Origin: Mermis nigrescens
Lineage: Eukaryota; Nematoda; Enoplea; Mermithida; Mermithidae
DNA: 64,000 nucleotides
Reading direction: 5' to 3'
NCBI GenBank assembly: GCA_036768485.1
Contig: JAVLUZ010000709.1
Location: 124,001 to 188,000 of the forward strand
A program made the position numbers and the translations under genes. The notes under the pieces are model-generated. The model was not told the origin of the DNA. It worked only from the letters and a program-made list of their open reading frames with translations, and made no database searches. Positions 1-12,224 of the stretch are shown in pieces (positions within the stretch are counted from its first letter, which is position 1; the number at the start of each line of letters is the position of its first letter).

Positions 1-700
1 ACACTTACAGTAGATTCCATAAAATTGACCTACATCAAAATGACGATTTACAAATAATTTACCTTTTAATTTGATTAATTTTATTTAATCTTTTAATGTT
101 TTCGATCCATATTGTTTAACAATTTCATTTTGTGAATGTTTCTTGTAGGGTTTAAAGTTTTGTGTCGAATAGTTAGGTGTAAATTATCCGTTTCTCATTA
201 TTTTATTTTCTGGAATTCAGCTGCAAGGAATGTGAGGTGCTGTATAGTTTTCAATCTGTATAACTAGTTTAAACCACCAAGCTTTCTTATAATCCCATTT
301 CGTTATGTTCGAAGTTCAGTATCAGGTGTAAAATGTAATGTAAACTACTGCAGTCCTTATAATTTCATTTTCTGAAACTTCGTTTAGTATAAACTACCGA
401 ATTCCTTATGATTCTATTTTCTGAGCCGATTTTCGCGCAGTTTAAAGTGTTGTAGTACATGATGTAGTGTAAATTTTCATACAACGATTCCTATAATTCC
501 ACCTTCGGACGCATCCGTGTAAACTGTCGTATTACCTTTCTGAAAATTATATCCTCTGAAGCTTCGTTGTGACGTTTAAAGTATTGCGTCAAACAAATTA
601 CTGTGAACTACCTTGTTCCCCATGTTTACATACATAATTCCTTTACTTGCGCTTTGTAGTACGGTTTAAACAATTGTACCGATAGTGTAAACTATCGCCG
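1..700. repeat. degenerate tandem-like array with GTGTAAA and TTATAATTTCATTTTCTGA motifs
   Basis: Loosely repeated units of about 50-85 bases. A T-rich phrase (TTATAATTTCATTTTCTGAA and variants near 120, 205, 290, 357, 407, 491 and 545) alternates with GTTTAAAGT and GTGTAAA. No coding sequence is seen. The same GTGTAAA word is dense again at 7100-9400 and 25000-26450. Confidence 0.5.
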
Positions 701-804
701 TTTAGTGCTCAGTTGGACGGCGCGTGAATCTATTAGGTGTATAGAGCTTGCTTAGTAAAATTGCTTTTTACTTTTTTCCGGGTATGCATAAATTCAGTGG
801 CGGA

Positions 805-1223
805 CAGGCACGTATCGCTGGGGGAGGGTGGGGGGGGGGGTCGGGCCCATACGTGGGCAGCAAGAAAATTCTGGGGGGGGGGGGTGCAAGATTTTTTTGA
901 AGGTCGAAAAATGGCCTTAAAAGTGGTGGTATGGCGATAAAAACACCATTTTTCGACGTTTCTCATCAAGCACTATCCATTGGCATCAAAAAATTGCGAA
1001 AAAAACGAAAAAAATTTTCAAAAATTGAATTCTGGGGGTATTTTTGATTACTGGTGGGGTGTATTTTGGTTTCTGGGGGGTGCTTACCCCCCAAACCCCC
1101 ACGCCCAGGTGTGGTCGGGCCCCCCGCAAATTCATAAATCGGAAAAATGGGACTTTTTAAACGTTATTTTGTGCTATTTTTGGGCTTAGTCCCCCCAAAA
1201 TAGGACGGCCAGCTACGTGCCTG
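805..1223. mobile_element. hAT-like MITE, CAGGCACGTA family, carrying an inserted CATAGG-family MITE
   Basis: Ends are CAGGCACGTA and TACGTGCCTG. Flanks GTGGCGGA (797-804) and GTGGCGAA (1224-1231) match at 7 of 8 positions, as expected for a hAT duplication. The site lies in the first bases of a CAGTGGCGGAT-family element beginning at 795. A second MITE sits inside at 848-1113. Confidence 0.75.
848..1113. mobile_element. hAT-like MITE, CATAGGTGGGC family (inserted in 805-1223)
   Basis: Starts CATACGTGGGCAG and ends CGCCCAGGTGTG. Exact 8-bp duplication GTCGGGCC at 840-847 and 1114-1121. The interior holds the family's G-run, the phrase CATCAAGCACTATCCATTGG and the TGCTTACCCCCC segment. Non-coding. 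Confidence 0.8.
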
Positions 1224-1428
1224 GTGGCGAATTTAGGATTTTCGTAAGAATGGCGGGAATCACAGGTTTTTGAAAAACCTCAAAATTGGTAAAAAAATTG
1301 CCCTTCACGTGCGAGGTAGCATTTTTTCGGCCTTTTGCGAGTCTATTCCTATTTAACATCGCTTTTGGCGCAACGTTCTTTCCTAGCGACTCATAATTTT
1401 TGACTATTTGGTGCGAAAAAATCATTAA

Positions 1429-1971
1429 CCCTCGCGTTCCCGTGCACCAGGACGGCGTCCTAGCCGATCACTTTTTTTGTTGTATGTTTTGTGTGACTAC
1501 AAAACTTTGTCTAGCCACATTTTAGCCCTAGTTACATCATTTGAAATGTTCAAGCTAGTGAATACAATTGTACATCCTAAAAATTAGCATATTTTCATGA
1601 TTATCACGTAAAAACTTGAATTACAAAAAAGTTTTGGCCATTGATTAATACAATATTGGTGGGCTTCTACTTTTTAATCAGCTACTACGGTCCTGAAATG
1701 ATATTTTAGTCAACTAAAATATGCTGTTTGTATTTATTTTTCGCGTGTCCACTTCATGCCTATGCTCAAGTATAGAGCAGTTTGCTAGTCATAACTTCTT
1801 ACAAAATTACTTTAGCGAAAAATGACAAACATATTCAGAAGAAGCTCAAAAAAATCGCACAAAATGATACTAATATTTGCTATGCTGAGTGGGACTAATT
1901 GCATTTTGGACTGGCTAGGACGGCGTCCTAGCACGGGATCTTATGACCTCAAAAAACATGGGAACGCGAGG
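1429..1971. mobile_element. piggyBac-like MITE
   Basis: TTAA (1425-1428) precedes the terminal repeat CCCTCGCGTTCCC. Its inverted copy GGGAACGCGAGG ends near 1971 with a degraded TTAA. Both subterminal regions contain the palindrome TAGGACGGCGTCCTA. Non-coding. Confidence 0.5.
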
Positions 1972-2182
1972 TGTAAATCTCTGGCCAAGCGCCGGAAAGT
2001 TTGTGAAATTTTCAGGGCAAAAGGACGTTAAGAAAGTTGAATTACCGTTCGACTATAGCGTTTGATTCGGAGCGTCGAACGTTTTTAACGTAGAAAATCG
2101 TGACGACGAGTTGCACACAATTTTATTATGTTGTATCGGCAACTTAAAGTTTTACATTGTGATGCGTGGGTTGTGTTGTGAG

Positions 2183-2425
2183 CATAGGTGGGCGGCACCA
2201 AAGTTTTGGGAAAGGGGTATAAAATTTTTCAAAGGTTCAAAAATGGCCTCAAAACTGATAGTATGGCAAAAAAACATCATTTTTCAACGTTTTTCATCGA
2301 GTAGTATCCATTGGTTTCAAAAAATTGCGAAAAAACAAAAAAAAATTCAAAAGTTTAATTCGGGTTGATTTCTGGGTGGGGTATTTCGGTTTTTCGGGAG
2401 GTGTATAACCCCCACGCCCGGTGTG
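2183..2425. mobile_element. hAT-like MITE, CATAGGTGGGC family
   Basis: Starts CATAGGTGGGCGGCACC and ends CGCCCGGTGTG. Flanks GTTGTGAG and GTTGTGTA match at 6 of 8. Intergenic and non-coding. Confidence 0.65.
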
Positions 2426-3166
2426 GTTGTGTAGTGTGCATAGATGCGCAGGATGGTCTGGGGAGTCAAAAATTGTGCTTTTGTCGTAGCCAAAATGACC
2501 TCAAAAACCGGTATAGGAATAGCATTTAAAACTATGTACGTTATTACACAGTTTCCATTCAATTTAAAGCACTTGTGAAGAGAATAATCAATTGTCATCC
2601 ATTTTTGGCCTTCTTTCCGCCTCATAATTTCTCGTTTTTATAAGTTAGGGGTCTAGACCACACGTTGGCATGGGGGAAGTTTACACCCACCTGCAGATTA
2701 CTGCTGTGCAGACCCTCTGAATTCTATTTTTGGTAACATTTTAGGCAATTTTTGGCGGTTTCACCCAACCGAGCCAGCGATTAGAATTTTCTTACTGTCC
2801 ATGTACATACATATGGTTTGGTTTGCGACTAAATTTAGGGTGGGGTCTGGATCAGGCAAAAGTCGATTAAAACGCTAAAAAACACCGAAAATCAGTCTCG
2901 CGGTCTACCGTATGTACATAATATGAACGATTGTTTTGTAATCTGAGTAGATCTAAGACACCTCCGTCAAGGCACAGGTATGGTTGAGACAAGTGTTATT
3001 TCGATATACTAAAAATAAATTTTGGCATGATTTTGGTGGACACGCTGTATTATCAATATCGTTTCAATTCTGAGAATTTTAGTATATCGTATTCTTATCA
3101 TATTAAAACTGGAAAATGTGCAAATATTTTTGATATAATTATGGTATAATTGGTAGCACTTTTTTC
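2426..3166. other. non-coding stretch, nothing recognised
   Basis: AT-rich sequence with short open frames only. No protein family, RNA gene or clear repeat end was recognised between the two flanking MITEs. Confidence 0.4.
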
Positions 3167-3327
3167 CAGGCATGTATTCGTGGCAGGAATTGTTCGGTCG
3201 TACCCCCAAAATTCAGAAAAATCGGAAAAATAGGTTTTTTTAAATGTTATTTTTGGCCTTTTTGGGCTTAGTCCCCCAGAAATTGATGGTGGTCCCATCA
3301 AAATAGGACGGCCAGCTATACGTCCTG
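3167..3327. mobile_element. hAT-like MITE, CAGGCACGTA family, empty of the inner MITE
   Basis: Starts CAGGCATGTATTCG and ends GGCCAGCTATACGTCCTG. Exact 8-bp duplication CTTTTTTC at 3159-3166 and 3328-3335. This copy has an uninterrupted centre, where other copies carry a CATAGG MITE. Confidence 0.75.
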
Positions 3328-3603
3328 CTTTTTTCTTTCGCTTTATACATTACTTCTTTTGTACGCTTGCAAGGTATTATCATATCGAGACAAAGATACT
3401 TAAATATATAGGTGTACATAGGTACTTATGTACATATGTGCATATGTATACCGAACCGAGCGACCTCATACATACATATACATATTGTCCATTAAGGTTT
3501 GCGTACCTTCGTTACTCATATGTAACGTACAACTAGCACAGCGTAGTAATCGTTGGAAATGATAGATAATCATTCAAAACAATATTGATCACTTGCATAC
3601 CTA

Positions 3604-4040
3604 TATAGGCACGTAGCTCTGGCGGGAATGCGGGGATCCGCACCATAAGTGGGCAGCACCGAAATTCTGGAGGAGGGGGAGGGGTGAAAAATTTTCAAAG
3701 GACAAAAAATGGTCTTAAAAGTGGTCGTATGGCGAAAAAAACACCATTTTTCGACGTTTCTCATCGAGCACGATCCAATGGCATCAAAAAATTGCTAAAA
3801 AAGCAAAAAAAAATTTTAAAATTTGATTTCTGGGGGGGTATTTTGATTTCTGGGGGGGGATATTTCAACTTCTGGGGGTTGCATACCCCCAAACTTCCCA
3901 CGCCCATGTGAGATCCGCACCCCCTCCCCCGCAAAATTCAGGAAAACTGGAAAAATAGGACTTTTAAACATTATTTTTTGCTATTTTTGGGCCAAGTCCC
4001 CCAAAATTGGTGCTCGCTAACTTTACCAGCTACGTGCTTG
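3604..4040. mobile_element. hAT-like MITE, CAGGCACGTA family, with inner MITE
   Basis: Ends TAGGCACGTAGCT and AGCTACGTGCTTG. Exact 8-bp duplication CATACCTA at 3596-3603 and 4041-4048. A CATAGG-family MITE occupies 3644-3912. Confidence 0.7.
3644..3912. mobile_element. hAT-like MITE, CATAGGTGGGC family (inserted in 3604-4040)
   Basis: Starts CATAAGTGGGCAGCACC and ends CGCCCATGTGAG. Exact duplication ATCCGCAC at 3636-3643 and 3913-3920. The insertion point within the outer MITE is the same as at 840 and 27264. Confidence 0.8.
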
Positions 4041-4048
4041 CATACCTA

Positions 4049-5108
4049 GTCTTTTGATATTGAAATAGAATAAACGAGTTTTAAACTATGCAATTTTATT
4101 ACAGGGCATTGATATGTATGCATTTAATTCCCTAAATATTTTGCTTACATAGGTATGTTACTACATACTTTGACCTAGTAACAGAAAATACATAATAGCA
4201 AAATATATTAAGTATATACCAAATATCAAAAATATATCACATTTTAAATAAAAAATAGTGAAATATCATATTCATATCGCTAACCTTACCAATATCATAT
4301 TTTAATTATTTTTGGGCTACCAAAATAACACTACATAGTCCAGACCACACTTTGGGCTTAAAGGGTTAGATCCCCGAAAATTTAATTGGGCTTTCAGAAT
4401 CAAAGTTTTGGCATGTTTTTTTTTAATTTCCGCCAATTTCATACCAAGCAGACCCCAGAACTCCGCTGCTGCCCATAGACGCTGGTCGATTTTCCTCTCG
4501 TCAAGTTTGGCAGAGGTACATATAATGTACCCGTAAATACACTTTCCGGCATGGAACAGTAGACCACCTAAAATTTTTAGTACAACGTGCAGCATATTAT
4601 ATAAGAAAGTTCGTGGACGGTGTACAGTAGTAACGCTCTTAAAGCATGCTGAAACTAGTCAGATATGTAGGTTGCAAATGATCCTGCTATTTAGTGCATA
4701 TTTTCTAAATGTGTATTTTGCAGGGAGTCCACAATATGAGCTTGTCAAGGTGACTAATCTTGTGGTCACTCCACGCACGCGACAAACTTCAAAGGTCCGA
4801 TTCTTGGTCCAGAAAGAGTCGAGTAAAATTGTAAAAACAGCCTGGCACATTATAGTATACAAGACTTGTCAATCACACACACGTACCGCGTGTATTCAGG
4901 CAGTCTGAGGAATTTAGACTATTCTTTCTAGCCCAAGAACTGGGCCTCTGAAACTTAACGCGCGCGCACATTGACCGGCGGGGATGGTCACTTTTACAAG
5001 TTCATATCCTGAACCACCTGCAGAACACTCCACATCATGAAAGTATTATGCACTAGTATAGTCTGCTTCGCATAAATTCTAGGAATTGTCATTGGCAGTA
5101 AGCCGAGG
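4049..5108. other. non-coding stretch, nothing recognised
   Basis: AT-rich intergenic DNA with short shadow frames. No conserved coding or RNA feature was identified. Confidence 0.4.
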
Positions 5109-5116
5109 GTCACGAT

Positions 5117-5301
5117 CATAGGTGGGCAAAATGGTCATAAAAGTGGTCGTATGGTGAAAAATCACCATCTTTAATGTTTCTCATCGAGCACTATCCAATG
5201 GCATCAAAAATCGCTAAAAAGCAAAAAAATTCAAAAATTGAATTCTGGGAGGGGTATTCCAACTTCTGGGGGTGCATACCCCAAACCCCCACCCACGTGT
5301 G
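5117..5301. mobile_element. hAT-like MITE, CATAGGTGGGC family
   Basis: Starts CATAGGTGGGCAAAATGG and ends CCACCCACGTGTG. Exact 8-bp duplication GTCACGAT at 5109-5116 and 5302-5309. 185 bp, a short internally deleted copy. Confidence 0.85.
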
Positions 5302-5309
5302 GTCACGAT

Positions 5310-7594
5310 AATCATATATCAGATCAATATTATAATCTCGATCTGTAGCTTATTGCCGGAGAGACTTAAAATTTATGACCGAAGTTGTGCGAAACAAGAC
5401 TATAGGTAGAATCATTTGGAATGCATCTGTCGTTTCAGCGTGTTTGAAGAACTTTACACTACTTTACGCCAACCACAGGAATTCTCATTTAACACGCAAT
5501 GTATGTAAAAGATTTTAGGCGGTCCACTTATTATGCCAGGTAGTTAGCGTACATAACAGGGGATGAAGAGGATCCGCCACCCAAGGTTGGTCGTTCCCCC
5601 ATATCGTTTTCAGTGTAACATGAATGATTTTGAAGAAAAAACATAAAATTCGAGAAAACTGAAGGGAACTGATCTGTTAAACATATTTCATCAAAAAGAG
5701 CATAAAATTTTATGTATGTCTATGTGTAAAAATTTGAACTGCATTAGATCAGTCAAAGATCAGAGATCAAAAAGCGCAAAAATTGCATATTTTCCAATAT
5801 GGCGGCCTACATGGCAGCAATATTGATTTTTTCTTAAAACTTGTGTATGCCATGCAAATGAATATTCAGTGCAAAGCGCTTTGTAAGCACATTCCAAAAT
5901 GCTCTCAAACACGAAATAATATAAAGTAGGTCAAGAGATATATATTAAAACGTCATTTTTCCAATATGGCTGCCTCCATGTTAAAAATTTGTATTGAGCA
6001 AATCTAAAGAACGAGAAACTTCTGTTTAAAAAAATTATTGTACAACAAAGCTTGTTCAAAGAGGCAACTATTTTGCTACTGTCGGGCATTCTACCTACAA
6101 TGTGTGCATAATGATAGCAGTAGCAATTTTTCGTCATTTTCATGCTACAAAAGTATAATATTTTGACATTTTTGAAATTTTTTTCACAAAATAGTTGCGC
6201 CCTAAGTTTTTCTATCAGAAAAACTTTACTTTTATAAAAATAGTTAAATGGATCTTGAGATTTGCTCAAAAAACCTAAAAGGTATGAACCACTTTTTTCA
6301 GGTGTCAACAATCACATACACTTTTATTATGCACTGCAAGCGGATTACTGTATTCTCAGTGCTCAATTTGCATGTATTTGAAAGCTCTTTAAAAACTGAT
6401 TCGAAAGTGCATTTAATCATTACATATGACTTCCTGGGTCAAGCACAGTAGACCATAAAGAGCAAATTTTACACGTTTTGGTGAAAATGATGTGCCCCTG
6501 AAGCCAGGACATTTTCGACCCCTTTAACTAAATTGAAAAAGGTTTGCGGGCCGTTTTAGGTGTTTTTTCGAAGTTTTGATCAAATATTGGATGTCATTTA
6601 CCCCCCCCGTTCTAAAATTATCCGGAGACCCCACCCGGAATTTTCATGTCGGACGTACCTACGCGTATGCATATGCTTTGCTCGCAGAACGAAGTACAGG
6701 AGTACGCCGAATATGTAAAGTACGGGTGCATATGTAGATGGCCAAATTTAAACCACATTACCTAAACAAAACGGGTTGAACAGATGCAGGTAAATTACGA
6801 TTGAAGGCGCATAAACGCGTATTATACGTATATATGTAACTACCTAAAAATGCATTCACGCAGGTCCCTATTCATAAACATTTCGCATAATTATTACGCA
6901 TACCAGTAATAACGTGCGAATTTATATAACAAAACAGAACGCACACACCGCATCGACGATCTGAACTTTAAACTCTACACATAACTTAACGAGAGTCGTA
7001 AAGAAGCCTAAAGTAAGTACCCACGCATGTATTACGCGTACGATGACGTCGTGGTAATGCGCAAAATCAAATAATTACAGGTTTTGAATTGCAATAATTA
7101 AACTGACTAGGTGAGCACAAAGTATGGAGGTTTATGTCGATACAGTGCCCTTCGGTTTACACTACACCTTTATTGGCCGGAATATCAGATTCACAAGCGT
7201 GCATTGGACGCCTTTGGGTTTAAAGCCCGCTTCAAACAAAGCTCAGCCCCAATCAGTTATAAACGCAAAGTAGAACGCCGGAAAATTTAGTGTAAAGTGG
7301 AAGACGACGCGTGTGCCCTCTGCGCTGCGATCTAACTTTACAACGCTCATTTCTCTTTATTTCTATTGGCTAAGTAACCAAATATAGATACTTTACACTA
7401 TTAACTACAGAGCTAAATGACGCGACCTTCTCAATAATTGTAATTTTACGCAATAACAAAAAAATCAGACGGAGTGAGTAAAGTAATTTAAAGATTGCTT
7501 ACGCTTTATTTATATAAATGAAGCACACTAGCGCTTGTAAACCCAAATACGATATGTATGGTTGTCACTTTTAGCTATGAAACATAAGACAAGA
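5310..7594. other. non-coding intergenic stretch
   Basis: No recognisable gene. The end of the stretch, from about 7100, contains several GTGTAAA/TTTACAC words. The longest open frames show no family resemblance. Confidence 0.35.
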
Positions 7595-7602
7595 GTGTCA
7601 TC

Positions 7603-7868
7603 CATACCTGGGCGTGGGGGAAGGGGGGCTTTTGGGGGTATGCACTCCTCAGAAACCAAAATGCCCCTTAGAAACCAAATACCTCCTCAGAATTCAATTA
7701 TTGAATTTTTTTGGTTTTTTTGCAATTTTTTGATGCCAATGGATAGTGCTCGATAAAAAATTTTGAAAAATGGTGTTTTTCCGCCATACCACCATTTTTA
7801 CGGCCATTTTTTGACCTTTGAAAAAATCTTGCACCCCCTCCCCCAAACATTAGTGCCGACCACCTATG
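7603..7868. mobile_element. hAT-like MITE, CATAGGTGGGC family, inverted orientation
   Basis: Begins CATACCTGGGCGTGGGGG and ends GCCGACCACCTATG, the reverse of the other copies. Flanks GTGTCATC and TTGTCATC match at 7 of 8. Confidence 0.8.
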
Positions 7869-8366
7869 TTGTCATCCGATAAACGATTTTTTTCTTTTCC
7901 ATTTTCAAAGAAAATGGTCCTTTACACAATCATGATTTGAATTTTTAGATAAAAACGAGACTATCCGTAATAATGTATGAATCTTGACAATTCAAAGCGA
8001 CTTTTAGAGTCTAAGGAAAGCCGCTAATGCGCATCGATCGCCTTTTCATAATACTTTAAAAAATGAGACAGTGTAAAGTAGTAAAAGCAGTGTAAAGTAG
8101 TCATATAGCGGCACTAGCTTAAAACGATTCAGTCGCCCGAAAAATCCAGCAGCGGATTTTCGTCAAATGAGGAAATTCGTATGGACACGGAAAGCGCATA
8201 AAATGAACAGTGTAAAGCAGTTTACACTTTATACCTACTTATATACAAAAAAGACGCGTATAGTCGCTTAAATCACTTCGATTTCAAAATGCTACTCGCG
8301 CGAAAGTTACAATATATATGAATTGACTCAATGTGGAAAAGTGAGCAGAGTGGAGCGGAGCAGTTT

Positions 8367-8534
8367 TTATTTCATTTCTTGTATTTGCTTTATTAGATAA
8401 GCTTTCTCGTCATTAAACTGTTCATCTTCCGTCCGGTCCGTATGAAATTTGGACAAAAATTCGACCAGCTTATCTCGATTTCTAATTAAAATATCGGCGA
8501 TAGGGCGAGGTTTATTGGGGTTCGCTACGAAGAC
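8367..8534 (-). CDS. Mo25: Mo25 exon 7 (last coding exon)
   Basis: 56 codons including the stop. Follows an AG acceptor, starts [16 protein letters not shown] and ends QIQEMK then TAA. Ends slightly earlier than longer family members, which have a few extra residues. Confidence 0.93.
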   Translation of the reverse strand, partial: VFVANPNKPRPIADILIRNRDKLVEFLSKFHTDRTEDEQFNDEKAYLIKQIQEMK

Positions 8535-11500
8535 CTGACGAAAAAAAATGATAACTGACGCAAAAATGTAAAGTACGGTTGAGTGTAAACTAAGTATTAA
8601 TGTAATTTTATTAATTTTGACAAATCATTTTACGATTCAATGCATAAATTATTAATGCTATTCTGTGAGTCTAATTTTCGAAAATTGAAGTAAGCGAGTA
8701 AAGAGAAGTGTAAAGGAAATATTGATGTTATTTCATTACTTTAATTAAATCTTTAAAATCATTCAAAAACTTAATATAATTATTAATTTCACTGCTTCAT
8801 TCTAATATTCCAGAAATAATGCAAAGACTTAAAATGAAGTATAACGCGAATATTGATGTAATTTTATTGATTTTTTAGAATCATTTTACAATTTAATACA
8901 TTTGATACATTAATTCATACCTGGGCGTATGGTTGAGATTGTGCACCCCAGAGACCAAAATACCCCCAGAATTTAATTTTTGAATTTTTTAGTTTTTTTC
9001 GCAATTTTTTGATGCTAATGGATAGTGCTTGATGATAAACGTTGAAAAATGGTGTGTTTTCGCCATTTTATTATTTTTAAGGCCATTTTTCGACCTTTGA
9101 AAAAATTTTGCAACCCCCCCGAGCTCCGATGCCGCCCACCAACGATTATATCGTTTAACTCAATGATTAAAAAAAGCGTAAAGAGGAAAGCAAAGACTAA
9201 ATTTTGACGTTATTATAGTAATTTTACCAATTCCATTGAATAATTAAATAATTTATCATACCTAGTTACTAATTTTATTCCTTCGCTTTTGTTTTCGATA
9301 AGTAACGCGAAAGTGTAAAGTAAAAATATTGCCGCAATTTCCATGATTTGTTGAATAAACCGTGACGTATAATTTGATATATTGAATTATTAACTAGATT
9401 GATTCGCTTTAATTTTAAAAAAGTCGACGCAAAAGTGCAAAGCATAGGTGGGCAGCACCAAAATTCTGGGGGGGGGGGGGGTGAAAAAATATTCAAAGGT
9501 CAAAAAATGGTCTTAAAAGTGGTTGTATGGCGAAAGAACACCATTTTTCGACGTTTCTCACCGAGCACTATCCAATGGCATCAAAAAATCGCTAAAAAAG
9601 CAAAAAAAATTAAAAAATTGAATTCTGGGGGAATTATTTCAACTTCTGGGGGTGCATACCCCCACGCCCATGTGTGGTGCAAAGTAAATAATACTGTGAT
9701 GTCAATGTTTTTATTTTTTAATTTTTCGTCTGATTCTATTGGAGCAAAAGTGTCAAGGTATTGATAGGTAAATATGTATTCAAATAAATATGTAATACAT
9801 ATAATTTACATTACGAGCTTAACTATAATACATATACGAAAATTAATAAATAATTCATATTATCAACTGCTTATAATCACAGTTTATTAACCGCTTAGCA
9901 CGTGATTCATTATTGTTCTTTAAATTTCTCATTTAGCCGAGAACTTTAGAACAAAATCAGTATATTAAGCGTCTTAGAGCCATTTTTTCAGTTAAGATAG
10001 AGGCTGTTGACACGTTGATTGGTTTTATAAAAAAATGAATTATAAAAAAAATTAATAAAAAATAATTAAAAAAGCTTTTTTCATAAAAAAACTTTGTAAA
10101 CCCAATCCCCTCGTTTAAATAATTTGCCGTATTGCGGTGTAAAGTTCTATTGTGGTGTAGATTTTATAGCATTATATTTACATTTTTATAGTATATTCTT
10201 ATATTTTTTTATTTTTTTTGGAGTGAAGTGGTTAAACCGCTCCGTTTTTATTGTAACTTTTTCGAAGGCTCTAAGGCACAGGTATATATTAGATACATGC
10301 ATACAAAGGAATACTTTGCGACAAATCGATTAGAACATTCAGATTATTAGTCGAGTATACAGATTTAGAAGACTTAAAATTTAAAATTTAAAAATAAAAA
10401 TTGGATTTTAAGCTTCATGAATGAAAGTAAAATTATTCGTTTTTTCCAAAAAATTAAAAACTAGAATTTCCAAGGGCAACACCAAAACTCTGGTTGGGAG
10501 TGGAGGATATGGAGAGAGGGTGCAAGATTTTTCAAAGGTCAAAAAATGATCCTACAAATTGTGGTATGGCGTAAAAACAATAAAAAATAAAAAAAATAGA
10601 AATTAAAAAAAATAAAAATAATAAAAAATCGCGAAAAAAACGAAAAAAAATAAAAAAATTGAATTCTGGGGGTATTCAGGGTTTTTCGGTAGGGAAGGGG
10701 TACTTCGGTTTTTGGGAGGGAGGAGGGGTACTCGGTCTTCTGGGGGAGGGTGCATACCCCCACGCCCACGTATGACGCTAATCATAAATAACGGAAATAT
10801 TCATCGCTTTAATTACCAATCCAATGAAAGAAATTCCATTAAATGATTCGGATAAATCCATGATTTTTTGTCGAGTGAAAAAATTACCTATTTCAACACA
10901 GTTAATTAATATTAGAAAAGTAAAAAAGAAAAAGCCGTATAAATTTACGATTCGGGAATTAATTACGGGAACAAAATCAGAAAATAAGAGTAAAAAAAAT
11001 AAAATTATTGAAATAAAAACTTTTGATCAATTTTCTTATTTTTCTAAAAAAAGAAAAAGCGCAAGCCAAATGCTGCATCTCAGCAATTTTACATCTAATC
11101 ATAAAATTTCAAGGCTTTCAAGCTTTTTTGGTCAATTTATCAAAATTTTTGTGAAAAACAAAAAATTCAAGAAAAAGAATTTCGACTCCTGTAATTAATT
11201 TTTAAAAAAATTTCGGAATAACTAATTTGTGCAAAAATGATTTTCCTTTAATTTTTGGTCAAAAGCGGCAAAAAAGCGCGTAAAAAGGCCAGGTTTTGTC
11301 AATAAAAAATAGCGAAGGCGTGAAAAATCTCGATATTTGAGGAATGAGATACATAGGATGCGATTTGAAGAGAATATTACTTAATTCGCGTTTAGTCCGC
11401 CTTTAATCACGCTCAATCTAGCAGAGCGCATGGAATAATAAATTTACGAAAAAATAAAGCAACGAGACAAAAACAAAAAGATACGAATTAAATTGATCAC

Positions 11501-12188
11501 ATAATGATTTAAACAAAGACGGCAGTGTAAAGTAAAACTCACTTTAAACACGTGGAATGCTTCGAACTGTATGCTCCGGCTTTTTTCTTTGAGCATATTC
11601 ATCATTAGCTTCAAATTATCCGGGTTGCTAATATAGCGAGTCATTACGGTGAAATTATGGCGATCCAAAAGCAGTTCGCCGAGCAACTGTGTGTAAAGGA
11701 ATTTACAACGGATTTCGTAAAAAATAAAATTAAAATAAAATAAAAAATTAAAATAAATAATAAAATTAAAAATCGATATAAAATTGTCGAAACGGGAAGA
11801 AAAAGAGTAAGTAAATGCCCGAACGAAAGGAAAAATAATTTTTTGTACATTCAAAATTGATACAAAATTCCTAATACGATAGAAAAAGTCAAACAAATAC
11901 GTACAACGTATTGAGAAAATGAAAAAATCATGTAAAAAGGAAAAAGATTTCTCAATAAACTCCATATGGAATAAAAATAATTGAAAAAATAAGAAAACAA
12001 TAATGAAATATAAAATAAGTAAAATTGAAAAAAATTTAAAATAATCATAAATACATAATAATAATAATAATAATATTAATTATATAATAATAATATTATT
12101 AATAATAGAAACAATAATGAGTAGTATTAATAATCAAAAAATACAATAATAATAATAATAAATATTAATAGTAATAATATTAATAATA

Positions 12189-12224
<36 letters not shown>

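Larger units (their letters stand above)
8535..11542 (-). other. Mo25: Mo25 intron 6
   Basis: Intron between exons 6 and 7 with GTGAGT donor and CAG acceptor. It holds CATAGG-family MITEs at 8916-9144, 9443-9676 and about 10468-10774, and scattered GTGTAAA words. The 124-codon frame at 10824-11198 is lysine-rich and resembles no known protein; it is probably chance. Confidence 0.8.

Noticed and set aside
805..4040. Short G-rich open frames with PPPPP or GGGGG runs as proteins
   Set aside because: They are translations of the poly-G segments of CAGGCACGTA and CATAGG MITEs and recur wherever those elements occur.
10824..11198. 124-codon lysine-rich frame
   Set aside because: AT-rich intron sequence, no recognisable domain, and opposite in strand to the host gene.
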